Of a DNA stretch of 47,867 nt, positions 13,563 to 22,619 are shown piece after piece. The stretch is from a virus. Numbering within the stretch: the first letter of the stretch is position 1; the number at the start of each line of letters is the position of its first letter. Position numbers and translations under genes: made by a program. The stretch spans positions 1 to 47,867 of IMG/VR virus record IMGVR_UViG_3300044941_000536; one strand, written 5' to 3'. The notes beneath the pieces are model-generated. The model was not told the origin of the DNA. It did not search any database and worked only from the letters and a program-made list of their open reading frames with translations.

Positions 13563-16500
13563 TCATGAGGGGACGCCCATCGCGCGGCGGGGGATGGGCG
13601 GGCAGAAGGTCTCGATCGCGCCGCTCGGCAAGCGCACCGAGACGATGAGGTTGCGGAGCTCAACGCTCGCGAACCTGGTGTCCTGACCCTTCAGACCGAA
13701 GCTCTGCGTCCACCATTCCACGCCGTCGATCATCTGGCTGTCTATCTCGATAGTCGCCTGGGGCAGGCAGGAATTCAGGAACAGCGCGAGGTCGCCGAGG
13801 CCCGCGTTGATCTCGGCGCCGAGGCCGCGCGGCACCAGGTAGAGGTCGGTGAAAAGAGACTCTCGCGCGTCTATACAGGCCTGCATCGCATGGCGGATGT
13901 CGACCACCGTCCACTTGTCGGCAGGCACGTCAGTCAGCAGCGCGCCGGCCGAGGGGAAGGCGGTCCATCCATCCGCAGGGATGTTCGCATAGTCCCCTCC
14001 GCCGATGTAGGCGATGCGAGCGGCCTCGTCTTCCGGATCGCCTCCCGACCACAGATAGCTGGCGTTCAGGTAGGCCTTGTAAACGCGGGCGGTTGAGCGG
14101 CGGCGCCCTACCAGGTCGAAGGATAGGGGCGCGCTGACGCGCGGCGGCGGCACGCCTCCTGGCCGAGCATAGTTGGTGATGGTCACGCCTTCCTCGACGA
14201 CGAGTTCGCGGAATCGCTCGCCGTTGATCCTGTATATACCGCGGAAGTAGCTGCCCGGCTCGCTGCCGCTGCCTGCCGGCCAGTGAGGACCGCGCTGCTC
14301 GATCTCCCACTCCCATTCGTGAGTAGACACGCCTGAGAGTCGGACCTCAACGGTCGCGGAGACGACCTGCAGACCAGGCGGCGCGCGCCGGAGCTGAGGT
14401 GGAAGCTCGAAGGGGATCGCCGTCAGCTTGAAGCTCGTATAGACGGGCGGATCACCGAGTCGCGCCGGTTGCAGGCTCCCAAACCCTAGGAGACGCGGGA
14501 GGCCTGGATCCCCCGGGATCTCCATGGCCGTCCAGAGCTGGCATGGGATGTTGCGCGTGACGAGCTGGCCGGCGACGGCGAGCACCTGATCGTTATGCGT
14601 GAGGATCGGCGTCGCGTTCTCCGCCACGCCGTGATAGCCGCCGCCCAAGCTGCCGAGATAGTATGTGCTGGTCCACACTGGCGGGGCGAGCGACCCGAAG
14701 TCGAGGATTTCGCCCCAGAATTCCGTCGGCCCTGTCCATACGTCCTTGGGGAGCCCCCACGCCCGGCCGGTCTCGACAGCGACCGCATTTCCGAAGCTGT
14801 CGAACTCGAGGCGGTATCCGGTGGGCACGAGCTGCAGCGGGAACGGGACGGCGATCCCGCCCAACCCTACCTCGCCACCGCCGCCGAGCTGGCAGCGGAA
14901 GCTCAGGGTCTCCAATGCGTCAATCGCGTCTCCGAGCTCGTTGATGGTGCGCGCGTCCAGATTCGCATGGTGGGTGATGAAGCGCCCCACCAGGCGAAAG
15001 CACGGCCGCGCGCCCTCGGGGATCTCCTCGAGCCAGGATTGGGCGACCAGAAACAGCCCTTCAGCGGGGCGGCCAAAGACGCTCCCCTCCGGCATGTCCT
15101 GCCACTCCGGAGGCTCGTCTTCCTCCGACCACGAGGACGGGCGGTAAGAATACTGCAGCGAACAAGGGTAGCGCGGATCGAGCACTGCGCAGCGGTAGCC
15201 GACGAATTCGACTCCTGGCGCGAGCACAGGCGGATGGTCGGGATCAGCGACGATCCCACGGAGGCGATCGTACCAGTTCGCTCTGTTCTCGTCGGGGTCG
15301 GTCGTGCCGAGCAGCGTCTCGGGATCTGCGAAGGTCGCGAGGTTCCTGATGCCGGACGTGACGCGCGGTGCTCGCCCAGGAGCAGAGCCTGGCGAGGTCA
15401 ACCCTGGGAAGGCGACGTTGAGGACGTCAGGGCAGTTCTCGCTGTATAGACGGATGACGCCAGGCTCGACGAGGAAGAAGCGGCGCCGCGCCCGCGCCGC
15501 GTCGGTGCTAGCCGCTGCCTGATAGGGCTCGCCCGTGATGGCGCTGGCGACGGCCTCGGGATTGAGCGCGAGCCCGACGTTGAGCTGAATCGAGTACTGG
15601 ACGTGGCCCCAGTCGGTGAACTGCTGGCGCCACACCTGCGCGCCGCGGACGGCCTCCATCGAGAAGCCGTTCAGCCCGGCGAATCGCGCGGTCGATCCCG
15701 CCGCGCAGCGCACGCCGATATAGCCGTTGTGGACGGGCTGGCCGACGAGCGCGCCGAGGTTGGCGCTGGCGATCGGCAGGTTCGTGTTGGCGCCGTCGCT
15801 GAGGAGCACGGTGCAGGTCGATCCGCTCTTGGCGATCGTCAGGACGACGAATCCGGCGGTCGGCGTCAGCTCGATCGGTGTCATCGACAAGGTGGCCCAG
15901 CTCCCGCCTTGGGGCTTCGCCTTGGCCGAGACGAGGCTGTTTCCTGCGAACTTGGCCGCGATGGCGGCCGAGCCCCCACCGGGCAGCACGAAGCGCCACA
16001 AAAGCCAGCCCTCGCCGAAATCGCCCGCGCCGTCGTCGTATAGGAAGAGGCCCAGCGTGGCATCCTCGCTGGTGGGAGACTCGACGCCGCCGAGCTCGTC
16101 GGGCTCGCCCGTGTTCGCGCCGGCCATCACCTGGGGCACGGCGAGCGAGCTCGACCACCGGCGCCAGCCGCTGACCCAATGCTGGGTGATGAGCCGCGTG
16201 CCGATCTCGGCATTGCGCGAGGCCAGGACGAAGGATAGGTCGCGCCCATGGATCCAATACTCGCCGGCGGCCAGCGTCGCCCCCGCGGGGAAATACTCTT
16301 CGTCAGGTGCGCCGTCAGCCGGGCGGGAGAAAACGCGCCGGGTCAGGCGAACGAAGTCGCCTGGCGCGTCGGCCTGCTCGAGGAAGAAGCCGGATCCTCG
16401 CCAGTGCCCGGCGCCGTCGACCGTTCGAGCCAAGTCAACAGCCAGCGCAGGGTTCGTGATGCGGTCGGCCTCCGACGGCGGCTCGATCGCCGGCCCGAAG

Positions 16501-17045
16501 GTCTCGCCGCCTGCCTCGCGCTGTATCCATGACGCGTTCCACTCAAAGCGGCGAGCGCTGCCTGAGCCCGGGCGCCAGTCGACCGATGCGGGGCGGATGC
16601 CGAACGCCTCGACTTCGGTCAGGAAAATAGCCTGCTGCGCCTCGCGCGGCCCCACCAGGATGATGTCCATCGGCTCGAGGCGCATCTCGCGCATGTCGCC
16701 CCGGTAGGCGAGAGTGCTGAAGGCGCCGTATAGACGAAGCGGCTCCGGTGGGTTGGCCACGTTGCCGCCGCACATTGATTCCCATGTTTCCTCGAACGAG
16801 TTTCCCACACCGAGAACGCGCGTCCTCGATGAGGTGATTGGCGCGCGCTCCGCGGCGATTTCCACGACGCCACCGCCCAAGTCGGTCACGCTGTGGATCC
16901 TGCCGCGAACGATCTCGCGACCCGGCCAAGGGTCTGACTCGGGGGACGCCTTGAAGCGCAGCGCCAGACCGTAGGCGACACCGTCACGAACGACCGGCGG
17001 GTTGAGCGGTTCGGCTGCGCCCATGCGCTGCTGGTTGCGCATCAT
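13563..17045 (-). CDS. Large tail-tip / central fibre-like structural protein
   Basis: 1160 residues, beta-rich, without enzymatic motifs. The start overlaps the previous stop (ATGA). Recognisable blocks are an N-terminal region with many short strands (about 1-260), a concanavalin-like middle (about 310-480, LVSAKAKPQGGSWATLSMTPIEL..., YIGVRCAAGSTARFAGLNGF), and a C-terminal region (about 920-1160). It is the last large gene of the leftward tail operon, where siphophages encode the host-specificity protein. Copies of GTCTATAC fall inside it in different frames (RLY, VYT) plus one antisense. Family unknown to me. Confidence 0.65.
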   Translation of the reverse strand: MMRNQQRMGAAEPLNPPVVRDGVAYGLALRFKASPESDPWPGREIVRGRIHSVTDLGGGVVEIAAERAPITSSRTRVLGVGNSFEETWESMCGGNVANPPEPLRLYGAFSTLAYRGDMREMRLEPMDIILVGPREAQQAIFLTEVEAFGIRPASVDWRPGSGSARRFEWNASWIQREAGGETFGPAIEPPSEADRITNPALAVDLARTVDGAGHWRGSGFFLEQADAPGDFVRLTRRVFSRPADGAPDEEYFPAGATLAAGEYWIHGRDLSFVLASRNAEIGTRLITQHWVSGWRRWSSSLAVPQVMAGANTGEPDELGGVESPTSEDATLGLFLYDDGAGDFGEGWLLWRFVLPGGGSAAIAAKFAGNSLVSAKAKPQGGSWATLSMTPIELTPTAGFVVLTIAKSGSTCTVLLSDGANTNLPIASANLGALVGQPVHNGYIGVRCAAGSTARFAGLNGFSMEAVRGAQVWRQQFTDWGHVQYSIQLNVGLALNPEAVASAITGEPYQAAASTDAARARRRFFLVEPGVIRLYSENCPDVLNVAFPGLTSPGSAPGRAPRVTSGIRNLATFADPETLLGTTDPDENRANWYDRLRGIVADPDHPPVLAPGVEFVGYRCAVLDPRYPCSLQYSYRPSSWSEEDEPPEWQDMPEGSVFGRPAEGLFLVAQSWLEEIPEGARPCFRLVGRFITHHANLDARTINELGDAIDALETLSFRCQLGGGGEVGLGGIAVPFPLQLVPTGYRLEFDSFGNAVAVETGRAWGLPKDVWTGPTEFWGEILDFGSLAPPVWTSTYYLGSLGGGYHGVAENATPILTHNDQVLAVAGQLVTRNIPCQLWTAMEIPGDPGLPRLLGFGSLQPARLGDPPVYTSFKLTAIPFELPPQLRRAPPGLQVVSATVEVRLSGVSTHEWEWEIEQRGPHWPAGSGSEPGSYFRGIYRINGERFRELVVEEGVTITNYARPGGVPPPRVSAPLSFDLVGRRRSTARVYKAYLNASYLWSGGDPEDEAARIAYIGGGDYANIPADGWTAFPSAGALLTDVPADKWTVVDIRHAMQACIDARESLFTDLYLVPRGLGAEINAGLGDLALFLNSCLPQATIEIDSQMIDGVEWWTQSFGLKGQDTRFASVELRNLIVSVRLPSGAIETFCPPIPRRAMGVPS

Positions 17046-18868
17046 GATCCTCCATAGAGCGCGCGCAGGCGCCGAGCCTCAGCGCTGCCGGAGACGGAAA
17101 GCTCGACCGCCGTGATGTAGGCCTCCGACTGCGCTGGCGTGTTGACCGTGCGCAGCGAGCCCTGCCCGCTGCTATAGTCGTAGACACTCGTTGGCGCCGA
17201 GTACCGCCAAGGGAATCGGTCGCCCGCGACCTTGCCGTCGGCCCATCCGGGGACGAGCTCGGCCACGATGCCCTGCTGCAGTGGGCCATTCGCATCCGGC
17301 CAGTACTCGATGACGCCGCTGCCGGGCTCGGCGGACTCCGGAAACCGGTGAGGGGAAAGCCACCAGGCACCGTGGATCAGGCCTTGAGACTGGTTGCCGT
17401 CGCCGTCGGACCACTGGACCCGCTTGCCGAGGGCGCGAGCTGCCCACTCGACGCGCTTCTCGAAGAAGCCGCCGGGGACCTCGTCGGCAAACGATCCTGC
17501 CAGCGACTGTATAGACGGCCCGCCGCGCTGCGCCAGGTAGAAGTTCCGGCTGTTGCTGAAGCCCGGCACCTGCTGCAGGAGCACGAAGCCTGCTCGTGAC
17601 CAGAGGGATGCGAGGAAGCCAGCGTCATCCATGTCCAGCGGATCGACGAGGCTGAACCTGTCACACTTGCCCGGGAGCCAGCATGCCTCGTGGAACTCGT
17701 CGACCCCACTCGCGCGGTCGGCCTCGGCGCAATGTTGCGTCGCCGCCATCACCCAACTGCCGGTTGGGTCTACCTTCGCGTGCCGACACTGGGCAGCGAC
17801 GGGCACGCGGCCGGCGTCGCCCGCCCGCGCCTCTGCGTAGTACTCCACCACAACGTCCTCGAGCTGAAGGCCGGTGAAGTCGAGCCACGTCCGGTACTGC
17901 GTCGGGCCGACCTTGTCGGTGCGCAGCCGCGATCCCCAGGAGATGTTATTCGTCGGTGTGGAGGCGAACACGCGGAACGAGCCCTGTGCCTGCCCCGGGA
18001 ACAGCACGCGCGTGCCGGTGCCGTCGGAGGCGAGCAGTTCGACCTCGCCCGTGGGGCTGCCCAGGCTGGCACGCAGGGCCACGAACTGAATCTCGCGCGG
18101 GGTCTGATAGTCCTTCCACACCTGCGCGCCGAGCAGCTCGACGCGGACCTCGCACCAGTACTTCCCGTCCGCCGGCGGGAACGCCGCGTCCCACGGCTGC
18201 GTGGCATTCGTCGCATTGAAGCCGCCGATCTCCAGGCGGAACGTCACGTCGTCGAGCTCGTTCGAGGACGGCGGCAGCACGCGGCTGACGATGGGATAGA
18301 CACGGTCGGCCAGCGCCGATGGGTATAAGAAGCGGACCTGGCTGCCGGCCGGCAGGCTGTAGGACCCCGTGGTGAAGACGAGCCTGCCGTAGGTCCCGGT
18401 GACCGGATCGGCGAATGGCCATGAGGGATTCACGCGGCTGCTCGAGACCGGAAGGAACTTCGGGTTCGGGCCGCGTATATCGATATAGCCGGGGCCTCCG
18501 CCGAGAACCTCGAACGTCCAGGACTGGCTCCCGTTGTCGGCCGCAGGCCCGAGGTTGTAAAGAACGTCGGCACCGATCAGGCCGCGGTGCATCAGGTCGA
18601 GCAGCCAGAGCTTGCTCGCGATCTTTCGCATGACGCTGATGCTTGGTCTCTGCGCCTCGGGAATGAGGGCGTAGCGCCCGCCCGCAGGGTTGAGGGGGAG
18701 GTCGGCCTGCAGGTACTCCGCGACGCCGTGTGCTGCCTCCCACGGGCAGCCGCGACAAGTCGGTGGAGGGACCACCGTCGTGCCCAGCCCGGTGGGCACG
18801 CACCACATCTGCTGGCCAGGCGTAGCCTGCCGCGGGGCGTTCGATCGGGGCGCGAAGAAGTTTGGCAT
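17042..18868 (-). CDS. Tail-tip associated structural protein, unknown
   Basis: 608 residues; the start overlaps the preceding stop and its own stop overlaps the next start, so it is tightly coupled within the tail operon. It is mainly beta-sheet. Cys residues are frequent for a virion protein (TCRGCPW near residue 38, then QCRHAK, QHCAEAD and ACWLPGKCDR at about 380-430) and could bind metal or an Fe-S cluster, as lambda gpL does; this is a guess from Cys spacing. A GTCTATAC copy (17509-17516) encodes PSIQS with a rare ATA codon. Confidence 0.6.
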   Translation of the reverse strand: MPNFFAPRSNAPRQATPGQQMWCVPTGLGTTVVPPPTCRGCPWEAAHGVAEYLQADLPLNPAGGRYALIPEAQRPSISVMRKIASKLWLLDLMHRGLIGADVLYNLGPAADNGSQSWTFEVLGGGPGYIDIRGPNPKFLPVSSSRVNPSWPFADPVTGTYGRLVFTTGSYSLPAGSQVRFLYPSALADRVYPIVSRVLPPSSNELDDVTFRLEIGGFNATNATQPWDAAFPPADGKYWCEVRVELLGAQVWKDYQTPREIQFVALRASLGSPTGEVELLASDGTGTRVLFPGQAQGSFRVFASTPTNNISWGSRLRTDKVGPTQYRTWLDFTGLQLEDVVVEYYAEARAGDAGRVPVAAQCRHAKVDPTGSWVMAATQHCAEADRASGVDEFHEACWLPGKCDRFSLVDPLDMDDAGFLASLWSRAGFVLLQQVPGFSNSRNFYLAQRGGPSIQSLAGSFADEVPGGFFEKRVEWAARALGKRVQWSDGDGNQSQGLIHGAWWLSPHRFPESAEPGSGVIEYWPDANGPLQQGIVAELVPGWADGKVAGDRFPWRYSAPTSVYDYSSGQGSLRTVNTPAQSEAYITAVELSVSGSAEARRLRALYGGS

Positions 18869-20478
18869 CAGCTCGAGAAAAACCGGTTGGCGATGATCGG
18901 CACGACCAGCGTCGTCCCGCCGCCCCCGCCTCCTCCGCTCGGCGGCGAAAGACCGATGATGGTCGGGCGCGTCGAGTCCTTTCCGAAGAAGACGACGACC
19001 AGGTCGTCGATGGCGTAGGGAACGACAGGGGGCGGCCAAGCCTCGACCTGCGAGTAGGCGCCCACCACCTGTGACGCGTCGTCGCTGAGGACGTCGACCT
19101 CGTACTGCGCGCCAGAGACGTAGCGTACGCGCGCCTTCCACACCTGGACCTTGAGGGGACCGACGGGCGGGGCGGCGGTGCTGCCGTTGGTCGGATCGGC
19201 GCGGTCGGTGCCGTAGTCCAGGGTCGGCTCGTCCGACGGGTCGCTGGGCTCGTTGCGGTCTGGGTTCTGGTGGAGGTCGTCGCCGTCGCCATCCCAGCCG
19301 TCGCTTTCGTCGATCGTGAACGAGTCGCCGGTGTCGACCTGCGGATCGTCGAACGGCCGAGGCACCGAGCTGAAGGGATCGTTGAGCGGGTTGCCGGATC
19401 CGGCATCGGCCGCCGTCTCGCCGAAGTCGATCGCGGCGTGGAGCGTCTGCTGCGCCCAGTCGACGTGTACCTGACCGGCGAGGCCGGCAACGGCGAGCAT
19501 GCCGTTGTCGTAGACGACGAACTGCCCGAGGGCGGGATCCAAGCGGCGCGTGCCGCCGATCACCTCAAGTTCCTCGACGCGCGTGCCGCTGTCGGCGAAC
19601 CGGCGAAAGAGCCCCTTCGCGAGGCGCCGGGCACCCTGCCCACGGCGGACCTGCGGCGCGTAGTATTGCTGCTCGCGTCGTGCGCCAGGGTGGACGTCTG
19701 TATAGACGTAGGTGCGGATGCCGGGGCTGCCGGCCTCGTCGCGGCCGTGGATCGCCAGCGTGTTCGGCCCGCGGCGCTCGTCGATGAAGCGGCCGGCGAT
19801 GCCCCAGCCGCGGCCACCGGTGCGCCAGTTGGGCGGCATGCCGTTGCGCAGATGGATCTCGATGTGCCTGCGGGCGTTCAGCACGGCGCGCGGGATCCAG
19901 TATAGACGGCGGTTGACGTCGACGCCCACAGCGCAGTCGTCCATCGTCGCGAGGACCTCGAGCACCTGGGTCAGCCTGTCGCCGGCATGGATCACGAACT
20001 CGCCGAACTTCGTCGAGTGGTCAGCCATCACCATTTCCCCGCCCGTCACCGGGATGGGACCGCCGTTGATCCGCTCGGCGAGGAGCCAGGAGAGCAGATC
20101 CGCCGCTGTCTTCACGGCGGGGTGGTCGGTGTCGCCGAGGCCGAAGCTCAGGCGGTCGGCAGGAGGCGCCACAAGAGGGACCTCGTCGAGCGCCGCCCAC
20201 CAGCCCTGCAGCTCGATCTCGTGGTTGTCGACTTCGAAGACGGGGCGCGAGACAGTGACACGACCCGAGAACACCGGGACGCCGTCGCTGTATATCGCGA
20301 TGCCGTCGCCTGGCTCGGCCGCAGGCTCCTCATCCCATGTGCGGGAAAGCACCAGCGAGGCGCGGTCGCAGCCACCGTATAGACGGTAGCTGGCGTTCGC
20401 CACGAGCACAGGAGACAGGATCTCGCCGATCTCCTCGCCGGTCGCACCATCGAACCTAACGAGCCTGATCGGCGCCAT
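18868..20478 (-). CDS. Baseplate-hub-like tail protein
   Basis: 536 residues from the ATG at 20478 (AGGAG 8 nt upstream; GTG at 20481 is also possible). The N-terminal 330 residues look like a tail hub of phage gpD/gp27 type: strand-rich start (IRLVRFDGATGEEIGEIL), LQGWWAALDEV, GDRLTQVLEVLATMDDCAVGVD and RLYWIPRA. An acidic, Asp-rich linker follows (about 395-435). The end is an OB-like domain (VQVWKARVRYVSGAQYEVDV..., VVPYAIDDLVVVFFG, RPTIIGL) with a Gly/Ser tail, like spike domains. The start overlaps the frameshift-extension stop. Three GTCTATAC copies lie inside (19700, 19900, 20377). Confidence 0.7.
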   Translation of the reverse strand: MAPIRLVRFDGATGEEIGEILSPVLVANASYRLYGGCDRASLVLSRTWDEEPAAEPGDGIAIYSDGVPVFSGRVTVSRPVFEVDNHEIELQGWWAALDEVPLVAPPADRLSFGLGDTDHPAVKTAADLLSWLLAERINGGPIPVTGGEMVMADHSTKFGEFVIHAGDRLTQVLEVLATMDDCAVGVDVNRRLYWIPRAVLNARRHIEIHLRNGMPPNWRTGGRGWGIAGRFIDERRGPNTLAIHGRDEAGSPGIRTYVYTDVHPGARREQQYYAPQVRRGQGARRLAKGLFRRFADSGTRVEELEVIGGTRRLDPALGQFVVYDNGMLAVAGLAGQVHVDWAQQTLHAAIDFGETAADAGSGNPLNDPFSSVPRPFDDPQVDTGDSFTIDESDGWDGDGDDLHQNPDRNEPSDPSDEPTLDYGTDRADPTNGSTAAPPVGPLKVQVWKARVRYVSGAQYEVDVLSDDASQVVGAYSQVEAWPPPVVPYAIDDLVVVFFGKDSTRPTIIGLSPPSGGGGGGGTTLVVPIIANRFFSS

Positions 20479-20726
20479 CACTCGAGCTCCTGCATCAGCT
20501 TCTTGTATTCGGAGTCCTTTGCCTGGGCTGCCCGCGCCGCGATGATCATGTGGCGCAGGCCCTGCCGCTGCATGCGCACCATCGCCATCGAGGCGCTGTA
20601 GAACTGGCTGAGGGTCAAGCCCTCAGCCTGCTCAGGGGTCCAGCCGTAGTGGGCGAGTACCTGATAGTACTGGTAGGCGAGGGCCGCGGTCAGGTCCGAC
20701 GGCGCTTCCCGACCGCGGCCGTGAGT
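20478..20726 (-). CDS. Tail assembly chaperone extension (GT-type, made by -1 frameshift)
   Basis: An 82-codon frame continues past the G-like gene in the -1 frame and ends at 20478, overlapping the hub start. It has no plausible start of its own. The peptide looks real: TAALAYQYYQVLAHYGWTPE, AEGLTLSQFYSASMAMV, then a basic helix. Tail chaperone T domains end like this, with a GW.P motif. Joined at the slippery site it gives a GT fusion of about 242 residues. In lambda gpGT recruits the tape measure and tube subunits. Confidence 0.78.
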   Translation of the reverse strand, partial: THGRGREAPSDLTAALAYQYYQVLAHYGWTPEQAEGLTLSQFYSASMAMVRMQRQGLRHMIIAARAAQAKDSEYKKLMQELE

Positions 20727-21205
20727 TTTCCCGCGATGGCCTCCACGCGCTTGATGAGGGCGCCCAAGTCGACCGATTCGGTGAACGCCTCGATGAGGCG
20801 CAGGCCGTCGTCGATGCCGAGGTCGTCGAACCAGCGCTGCCGATCGCTCGGCTCATCGAGGCTCCCATGGTCTACGGGGAGGAACTCGATGCAGGCGAGC
20901 ATCAGCCGCTCGAACTGCGGCAGGCCCTGGAGGCCATCGGTGGTCGCGCTGCCACCGGCGGCGATCGCCGCGAGCAGAGCTTTCATCTCGCCGAGGCGAG
21001 GCTCCCGCAGAGCCACCCGCCGCGCACCCAGGGTGAGGATCCTGGGTGCGCAGAAGATTCGGGCGGCGGCCTCGGCGACAGAGGGCTGATCGTCGATGAT
21101 CGTCGCCCTATCGCGGGACGGGTGGGCGTACTCGGGCGGGACGTGCCCCAGCTTCCTGTGAAGCCGGATCCACTCCTCGCGGTCCTTGTCGGTGATCTGG
21201 ATCAC
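20690..21205 (-). CDS. Tail assembly chaperone (G-like)
   Basis: 171 residues from a GTG start at 21205 with GGAGG 8 nt upstream. Helical and charged, with no enzymatic motif. It follows the major tail gene, as gpG follows gpV in lambda. A slippery heptamer lies 12 codons before its stop, with an open -1 frame beyond. It helps tape-measure-guided tube assembly and is not kept in the virion in the known systems. Unusually, the next gene is the hub and not the tape measure. Confidence 0.78.
   Translation of the reverse strand: MIQITDKDREEWIRLHRKLGHVPPEYAHPSRDRATIIDDQPSVAEAAARIFCAPRILTLGARRVALREPRLGEMKALLAAIAAGGSATTDGLQGLPQFERLMLACIEFLPVDHGSLDEPSDRQRWFDDLGIDDGLRLIEAFTESVDLGALIKRVEAIAGKLTAAVGKRRRT
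20726..20732 (-). promoter_or_regulatory. Programmed -1 frameshift site GGGAAAA
   Basis: On the minus strand the heptamer G GGA AAA sits in the G-like frame in the X XXY YYZ arrangement (lambda uses GGGAAAG). The zero frame ends 12 codons later at 20690, while the -1 frame stays open to 20478. It sets the ratio of G to GT protein. Confidence 0.8.
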
Positions 21206-21234
21206 GTGGTCATCCTCCAGGCAGGAGCGGCGGA

Positions 21235-22086
21235 TTAGTTGGCGGTCGTGAACTGCATCGCGACGAGGCCGGTCGAGGCGACGCCGTCGAACGAGAGGAG
21301 CCCGGGCGGCACGATCAGGTCGTAGGTCGTGGCCGCGGCCAGGTTTGCCGCGGGCGTCAGGACGATCTTGCCGTAATCCTTGTTGCCGGCCGTCTCGCCG
21401 TAGGCGATCGTGCAGGCGACTGCGTCGTTCCCCGAGTTGCTCTTCAGGATGAACTTGCTGGCGCTGAGCTGGTCGGGGCGGATGCCGACGTTGAAGACGA
21501 TCTGCAGCTTGGCCGAGACCTCGACGTTGGTCGCGCCGTCGGCGATCGTCGTGGGCGTGCCGCCGACGATCTTCGCGTAGCTGGAGGGAGCAGGAGCGGC
21601 CGCGCTCGAGGCGGTCTCGCTGATCGTCCAGTAGGTGTTCGTCGTCGGGTCGCCGATTAGCTGCCACTCAACGGGGGCGCCCGTGTAGCTGCCACTCGCG
21701 AAGACCTTCTCGCCAGGAGTGATCAGATTGCCGACCGCCGTCAGGACACGCGTGCTGCCGTTGGCGCCCGGCATCGTCAGGACGATCTCGAAGTCGGTGG
21801 GTCTGCTATTCCACGCGCCGACGAGGTTGCCCGCGGAAGGCGCGTCTTTGAGGTCCTCGAGCAGGCGCCAGGCGTCGAGACTGAGCTGGTAGAACGTGGC
21901 GGCCAGGCGGGCCGTCACGCGCTGGCGATGGATGCGCGGCGTCACGAGAGACTGGGCGGCCTCGAGCTCGACGTTGCTGAACTCGGTGCTGAGAGTGACG
22001 CCGTCGTCGGTGGTGAGGCCGAGCTCGGTGCCGTTCACGCTGACGAATGCCGGGCCGATGATGGTTTCCTGAGCGTTGAGCGCCAT
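21235..22086 (-). CDS. Major tail (tube) protein with C-terminal Ig-like domain
   Basis: 283 residues; AAGGAGG precedes the ATG. Residues about 1-150 form a tube-protein-like beta domain (ALNAQETIIGPAFVSVNGTELG, LSTEFSNVELEAAQS). The rest (about 165-283) has an Ig-like fold of the Big_5 kind: PTTIADGATNVEVSAKLQIVFN, IRPDQLSASKFILKS, GKIVLTPAANLAAATTYDLIV. Such add-on domains decorate the tail surface and may bind host glycans, as the gpV C-terminal domain of lambda does. Unusually, two tandem GTATAGAC copies lie in its leader. Confidence 0.8.
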   Translation of the reverse strand: MALNAQETIIGPAFVSVNGTELGLTTDDGVTLSTEFSNVELEAAQSLVTPRIHRQRVTARLAATFYQLSLDAWRLLEDLKDAPSAGNLVGAWNSRPTDFEIVLTMPGANGSTRVLTAVGNLITPGEKVFASGSYTGAPVEWQLIGDPTTNTYWTISETASSAAAPAPSSYAKIVGGTPTTIADGATNVEVSAKLQIVFNVGIRPDQLSASKFILKSNSGNDAVACTIAYGETAGNKDYGKIVLTPAANLAAATTYDLIVPPGLLSFDGVASTGLVAMQFTTAN

Positions 22087-22104
22087 GGTGGCGTCCTCCT
22101 TGGT

Positions 22105-22125
22105 GTCTATACAGGGTGTCTATAC
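22105..22125 (-). promoter_or_regulatory. Tandem GTATAGAC pair in the major tail gene leader
   Basis: Reading toward the gene, CTGTATAGACACC occurs twice directly in tandem (13-bp period; GTCTATAC on the plus strand at 22105-22112 and 22118-22125), ending 18 nt before the ATG and abutting AAGGAGG. It is the only tandem occurrence of the dispersed octamer, in the only sizeable gap of the connector-tail stretch. Likely a regulatory site for this highly expressed gene. Confidence 0.55.
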
Positions 22126-22133
22126 AGGCCAGC

Positions 22134-22619
22134 TCACGCCGGCTGATTGATCTGCCAGTTGCGGACCGTGACGCTGAAGCCGATCAGCAGCGCGGCAAAG
22201 TCGGTGGAGTCGGCGTAGTCGAGCAGCGCGAGGTTAACAAAATCGGGGTCGGCCGTCGTCTGCAGCCCCTGCCTGCCGATCTGGCGCAGGCTGGTCAGGG
22301 CGGCGAATTGGTCGAAGAGCTCGTACGCGATCTGCCGACGGCTCTCGGTAGATCGGCGCGTCTCGATGCCCGCGAGAAAGCGATACTCGAAGGTGGCGTC
22401 GAGGACGCGCGGGCCGTTAGCCTTGGACAACTGCCCCGAGGGCACCGAGAGGAAGCCCATGGGCATCCGCGGCCGGAAGCGCTCGACGAGCTCGGCGAGC
22501 TGCTCCTCGCTTTTGAACTCCTCAACCTCGATGGTTTTCAGCGGGCCGCCGTGGGCCGCGGTGAGCGGAGCGAGCAGTCCGAGCAGCTTGGCCTCGAGGG
22601 TCCCGAGCAGCGTGGGCAT
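22134..22619 (-). CDS. Mu gp37-like protein (DUF1834), probable tail terminator/connector
   Basis: 161 residues from the ATG at 22619, 3 nt after the previous stop. The N-terminus (MPTLLGTLEAKLLGLLAPL), the FRPRMPMGFLSVPSG strand and the conserved helix-strand order match the DUF1834 pattern by eye. In Mu-like genomes this gene follows gp36 and precedes the tail genes, as here. Function inferred from synteny. Confidence 0.65.
   Translation of the reverse strand: MPTLLGTLEAKLLGLLAPLTAAHGGPLKTIEVEEFKSEEQLAELVERFRPRMPMGFLSVPSGQLSKANGPRVLDATFEYRFLAGIETRRSTESRRQIAYELFDQFAALTSLRQIGRQGLQTTADPDFVNLALLDYADSTDFAALLIGFSVTVRNWQINQPA

Noticed and set aside
17946-19490. Open frame of about 514 codons across the hub/tail-tip boundary on the minus strand
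   Set aside because: Its product is very Arg/Pro/Ser-rich, overlaps two genes in other frames with coupled starts and stops, and has no start signal.
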